Made by a program: the position numbers and the translations under genes. Of a DNA stretch of 57,467 nt, positions 54,267-57,467 are shown in pieces. This stretch comes from Snodgrassella sp. CFCC 13594 (lineage in GTDB: Bacteria > Pseudomonadota > Gammaproteobacteria > Burkholderiales > Neisseriaceae). How positions within the stretch are numbered: position 1 is the stretch's first letter; every line of letters starts with the position of its first letter. Under the pieces are notes generated by a model. The model was not told where the DNA came from. It did not search any database and was given only the letters and a program-made list of their open reading frames with translations. The stretch covers positions 1 to 57,467 of the forward strand of contig NZ_LQXR01000015.1 in assembly GCF_001590725.1 (NCBI RefSeq), read 5' to 3'.

Positions 54267-54860
54267 ATTTGGCAGCACGCTGCAGTTTGGTATTGTTGCT
54301 GCCGTTGATGACGCCAAGCACAACATCAAAGTCAAAATCCCGGCTTTGGAAAACATGGAAACCGATTGGCTGCACATGATCACAGCCGCAGCAGGCAGCA
54401 ATCAATTTTATTCATTACCTGATCCGGGTGAACTGGTTGCCTGTTTGCTTGATGCGCGTGGTGAAGGCGGCGTGGTGTTGGGTTCTATTTATAATGATGC
54501 CGACAAAACACCCACTGGAAACCGTAATATCTGGATGAAAAAATTCATCAATGGCACAGTCATCAGTCATGATCGCAGCACGGGTGATGTGGTCATTAAC
54601 ACCCCGGGCAACATCATGGCCACAGCAGCCGGAACCGCTACCATTGACGCGCCTGAAACCATAGTGACCGGCAATTTACTGGTCAAAGGCTCACTTACCT
54701 ATCTGGCGGCATGTCGGGGTCAGGTGGTTCGGGTGCCGCCGCTGCAATCAAGGGCAGTATACGAGTTGAGAGTGGTGATGTGGTTGCGGATGGAGTCAGC
54801 CTTAAAACACACACGCATCCAGACATGACCTCCGGCGGTGATACGGGTGAGCCCAATTAG
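54250..54860 (+). CDS. Baseplate spike protein gpV, frameshifted near its end
   Basis: About 203 residues if repaired; start 54250 (AAGGA upstream). The OB-fold pattern QFGIVAAVDDAKHNIKVKIPALENMETDWLHMITAAAG, LPDPGELVACLLDARGEGGVVLGSIY is intact. One G is missing at about 54706 (TATCTGGGCGGC expected). The other frame then reads GGMSGSGGSGAAAAIKGSIRVESGDVVADGVSLKTHTHPDMTSGGDTGEPN and stops at 54860, ending in the HxH metal-binding tip (HTH) typical of the central spike. Confidence 0.85.
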
Positions 54861-54865
54861 ATATT

Positions 54866-54883
54866 TTTTAAAGCGCTTTAAAA
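54866..54883. promoter_or_regulatory. Late-operon palindrome, copy 4 (baseplate/tail-fibre operon)
   Basis: TTTTAAAGCGCTTTAAAA, 5 bp after the gpV stop. Confidence 0.8.
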
Positions 54884-54905
54884 GTCTATCAGTCCCACTG
54901 TCTTC

Positions 54906-54943
54906 ATAATCCCTACAACTACTGTTGCAGGGATTATTTTTTT
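54906..54943 (+). terminator. Hairpin with T-run (late module 4)
   Basis: Arms 54906-54919 and 54924-54937 (14 bp, one mismatch, loop TACT), T7 at 54937-54943, 22 nt behind palindrome copy 4. CATAAT at 54905-54910 could be the -10 of the next operon, overlapping the left arm. Confidence 0.75.
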
Positions 54944-54964
54944 ACCTGCACCCAAGAGGACAAG

Positions 54965-55336
54965 ATGACGACTACCCCACGTACCCGCCATTGGCAGCTT
55001 GCACCAGCAGACGCAGGTGTTGATGTTGTGTCTGGCGTAGACGACATTAATTTGTGCATTCTGAATATTTTAGGGACACGCAAAGGCACTGATGTCACGC
55101 GTCCGACTTTCGGTTCAAACCATCTTGATTACATTGATACACCAGAAGATGTTTTTGTACCAGGTGTTACCCGTGAGGTGATTTTAGCGATTCAGACGTG
55201 GGAAAAACGAGCGGTTATTGAGCAAGTTACATTTTCTGGTCATGCCCCGGACATCACGATGACCGTACATTGGCGGGTTGCAGATGAGGTGGCCGGTGAA
55301 ATTTATCGGACAGATATTGGATTGGTAAGCAAATGA
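54965..55336 (+). CDS. Baseplate wedge protein gpW/gp25
   Basis: 123 residues. GVDDINLCILNILGTRKGTDVTRPTFGSNHLDYIDTPEDVF and EVILAIQTWEKRAVIEQVTF match the GPW/gp25 lysozyme-like baseplate family. AAGAGGA precedes the ATG; first gene of the fourth late operon. Overlaps gpJ by 4 bp. Intact. Confidence 0.92.
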   Translation: MTTTPRTRHWQLAPADAGVDVVSGVDDINLCILNILGTRKGTDVTRPTFGSNHLDYIDTPEDVFVPGVTREVILAIQTWEKRAVIEQVTFSGHAPDITMTVHWRVADEVAGEIYRTDIGLVSK

Positions 55337-56480
55337 CGGATCTAGAAACATTGGCTCGCACCGATGTCAAAATCGTTGATGACGACTTGGCCACGGTTTT
55401 ATCAGCCACGATTGCCGATTATGAAGCGCGCACTGGCAAAACACTGCAGCCTGCTCATATTGAACGTCTGTTGATTAACACCTTTGCGTACCGCGAATCC
55501 TTAACGCGCCAGCAAATCAATGAGGCCTATCGACAACAGCATGTCCGCTTCGCAACAGGGTTGATGCTGGATTTGTGCGGCGATGATGTCAATACGCCGC
55601 GTCTTTCTGCCCAGGCTGCGCAAACCACGATTCGTTTCACGGCCAGTGACTTATCAGGGACAGCACAAATCGGTATTCCCGCCGGTACCCGCGTGGCTGC
55701 CGGTGACGTCAATTTTGCTACTGAACAATCCATTTTATTGTCAGCCACGACACCGGCTGCAAATGTCGTGGCGATTTGCGCCACTGCGGGTGCCGCAGGG
55801 AACGGCTGGACAGTCGGCCAAATCAGCACGCTGGTTGATGATTTGGGTACTAGCGTGGAAGTCAAAGCAACAAATACAACGGTGTCGGCGGGTGGTATTG
55901 ATGATGAAACTGACGACGCCTATCGAACCCGCATTTTCATGGCATTTGAGTCATTCTCGGTGGCTGGTCCGGTGGGCGCTTATGAGTATTACACACGGCA
56001 AGTTTCGCAAAGCATTTGTGACGTCAACATTGATAATCCAGTCGACGAAAATGACGAGCCCGTGGGTGGCAAAGTCGTGGTGACTGTACTCACCCAAACA
56101 GGCTTACCCAGCCTGAATTGTTGCTACAGGTACAAACCGCATTGAATAGAGAGGATGTCCGGCCACTGTGCGACACCGTTTATGTTGCGGCACCAGAGAC
56201 CATTGAATACAGCGTACATGCCACGCTCACTTTACTGAGCGGCTACGAGTACAACGATGTTCTGTCTCGTGCCCAAGCATCGTGGAACCAGTATGTTGCC
56301 AAAGCCAGTTTGCTTCTGGGGCAAGACATTGTGCCGCTGGAAATTGCCAAAACACTTAAGGTCGAGGGTGTTTACAACGTCGAATTACCTGATTTACAGC
56401 TGACAAAAATCCTGAAAAGCCAATGGGCACGCTGTGTGAGCATGACACTTATGCTGAAGGATGAACCAGAAGATGGCTAA
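55333..56480 (+). CDS. Baseplate wedge protein gpJ, single frameshift
   Basis: About 382 residues if repaired. The first frame is good through VVVTVLTQTGLPSP-like; one C is missing near 56113 (AGCCCTGAA expected, AGCCTGAA present). The other frame continues ELLLQVQTALNREDVRPLCDTVYVAAPETIEYSVHATLTLL to 56480. Baseplate J family features: QQHVRFATGLMLDLCGDDVNTPRL and GGIDDETDDAYRTRI. Confidence 0.88.
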
Positions 56481-57051
56481 GCTGACCTATGCCGACTTGA
56501 TTGAGCGTGATCAGCGCTTTAGAGCGTTAGCCAATCTCGGTCTACGGCTGGATTTGGTTGACGCCACACGGTTGATTCCACGATTGATTCAACTCGTGGC
56601 TGCTGGCCATCTAAATTTGTTGGCTGAAAGTCGCAGTATTTGGGGCATAGACGGATATTGGTTGGCTGAATCAGACCAAGCACGCCGAAACCTGATTAAA
56701 GGTGCATATGACCTACACCGGCGAAAAGGTACGCCTTGGGCAATTCGTGAAATTGTAAAACGGCTGGGGTTTGGCACAGTAGAAATCATTGAGGGGTTAA
56801 ATAATCGCTTTCATAACGGCGCTATCAGCCGTAATGGGCATTATCGTCATGGCGACCCCCATGCATGGGCTCATTATCGGGTGATTTTATCAATGCCGAT
56901 TACCAACGACCAAGCAGTTTTACTGCGTCAAACATTGCGTTCATTCGCCCCAGCTCGTTGTGTCTTGGCGTCTTTAGATTTTACGCGTGCTGCGCTTCGC
57001 CACAATGGCCGCGCTGTACGAGATGGTTTATTCAATAGAGGAACGGCATAA
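56473..57051 (+). CDS. Tail protein I
   Basis: 192 residues from the ATG at 56473, which overlaps the gpJ end. LIPRLIQLVAAGHLNLLAESRSIWGIDGYWLAESDQARRNLIKGAYDLHRRKGTPWAIREIVKRLGFGTVEIIEG is the P2 gpI pattern (a lone W-rich baseplate helix and the KGT-type turn). Intact. Confidence 0.9.
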   Translation: MAKLTYADLIERDQRFRALANLGLRLDLVDATRLIPRLIQLVAAGHLNLLAESRSIWGIDGYWLAESDQARRNLIKGAYDLHRRKGTPWAIREIVKRLGFGTVEIIEGLNNRFHNGAISRNGHYRHGDPHAWAHYRVILSMPITNDQAVLLRQTLRSFAPARCVLASLDFTRAALRHNGRAVRDGLFNRGTA

Positions 57052-57467
57052 ATGGCTAATCTTGCAGAAACCAGCAAATGGGAAAATGGAATTTATCAGC
57101 TTGAGACATCTGATCCAGTGATGGGCGGTGCCGATGGCATTGATAATGTACAAGCAAAGCAACTTGGCAACAGAACATTATTTCTTCGAAATCTAATCAA
57201 TGAGGTACTCGTTGGTGCCAATCTAACCCCAAGTGCCACAGAGACAAATCAATTGCATGACGCGATTATCCAACTCATTGAAGCAAATGTGCCTGAGATT
57301 GGCAGTGCAACAGCGGATACCGCAGGCATTATCAAAGTAATCAATTCATTAACATCAGACGATAAATTAAGTGCTTTGTCTGCTGCACAAGGCAAAGTGC
57401 TTGCGTCCATGGTTGCAGGCTCAATACTATTGCCGGGTGCCATTCAATATTTTGCAATGCAAACCCC
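57052..57467 (+). CDS. Tail fibre protein, N-terminal part
   Basis: Open from the ATG at 57052 to the right edge (138 codons). MANLAETSKWENGIYQLETSDPVMGGADGIDNVQAKQLGNRTLFLRNLINEVL is the phage-attachment segment of Mu/P2-like tail fibres, and SLTSDDKLSALSAAQGKVLASMV is a fibre repeat. The receptor-binding C-terminus lies outside the window. Confidence 0.88.
   Translation, partial: MANLAETSKWENGIYQLETSDPVMGGADGIDNVQAKQLGNRTLFLRNLINEVLVGANLTPSATETNQLHDAIIQLIEANVPEIGSATADTAGIIKVINSLTSDDKLSALSAAQGKVLASMVAGSILLPGAIQYFAMQT

Larger units (their letters stand above)
24214..57467 (+). mobile_element. Mu-like transposable prophage with P2-type tail genes (right end outside window)
   Basis: A contiguous phage gene set with transposase A/B, Mor, Mu-type head genes and a contractile tail. 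The left end is inferred within a few bases of 24214 (TGAAACCC), where tnsD homology ends; the right end is not in the window. The lysis-terminase-gpG block is on the minus strand at the left. Early genes lie centrally, and protease-capsid-tail genes lie on the right on the plus strand. Many structural genes carry single-base frameshifts. Confidence 0.9.

Overview
The window is a stretch of a Neisseriaceae chromosome that carries two nested mobile elements. The family assignment rests on many copies of a 12-base DNA-uptake sequence, AGGCTGCCTGAA. This is the dialect described for Simonsiella-type oral Neisseriaceae, not the GCCGTCTGAA core of the genus Neisseria. Several copies are paired as inverted repeats behind genes. 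Gene content also fits: a nadR/farR-type MarR regulator sits next to hpaC as in meningococcus, and valS, fba, glmU and glmS look Neisserial. Species cannot be named from the sequence alone.

Region 1 (1-18094) is core chromosome. It holds the 5' part of a large ESPR-type autotransporter (minus strand, running off the left edge), valS, a nadR-like regulator with hpaC, a DUF937 protein, class II fba, and a thiamine ABC transporter (thiB, thiP, thiQ; thiP carries two compensating frameshifts). These are followed by a HAD nucleotidase, a small lipoprotein, glmU, a secreted EF-hand protein and glmS.

Region 2 (about 18119-24213) is a Tn7-like transposon in the classical attTn7 position, 24 bp behind the glmS stop. 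Its right end has four TnsB-type sites at 20-bp spacing, followed by tnsA, tnsB and tnsC with catalytic residues at or near the Tn7 positions. An IS21-family remnant follows, then a tnsD that lacks roughly its last third. The tnsD reading frame ends where phage-like sequence begins, so the prophage probably inserted into tnsD. The other transposon end is not seen in the window.

Region 3 (about 24214 to the right edge) is a Mu-like transposable prophage. Early genes (LexA-like repressor, Cro/Ner-like protein, transposase A, ATPase B, HU, GemA, Mor) lie in the middle. Head genes are Mu-like (terminase, gp29-type portal, gpF, gpG, protease/scaffold, capsid, gp36, gp37). Tail genes follow the P2 order (sheath, tube, E/E', tape measure, U, X, D, V, W, J, I, fibre). 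The lysis-terminase-portal-gpG block (24365-31296) is inverted and lies on the far side of the repressor, whereas Mu keeps it between Mor and the protease. Between this block and the repressor is AT-rich cargo: a YejK/NdpA-like nucleoid protein overlapping a two-helix membrane protein, plus another membrane protein.

The strongest new signal is an identical 18-bp perfect palindrome, TTTTAAAGCGCTTTAAAA. It occurs four times, once in front of each late operon (lysis/terminase, protease/capsid, tail assembly, baseplate). Each copy is followed after 22-29 nt by a terminator-like hairpin with a T-run. This looks like a dedicated late-gene control module for this phage family, probably read by Mor or a related activator.

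Many genes carry single-base indels in short homopolymers (thiP twice, terL, protease, gp37, sheath twice, gpV, gpJ). Three of these convert GCCCTGA to GCCTGA. Consensus error is at least as likely as real decay, so the affected genes are described as frameshifted, not dead.
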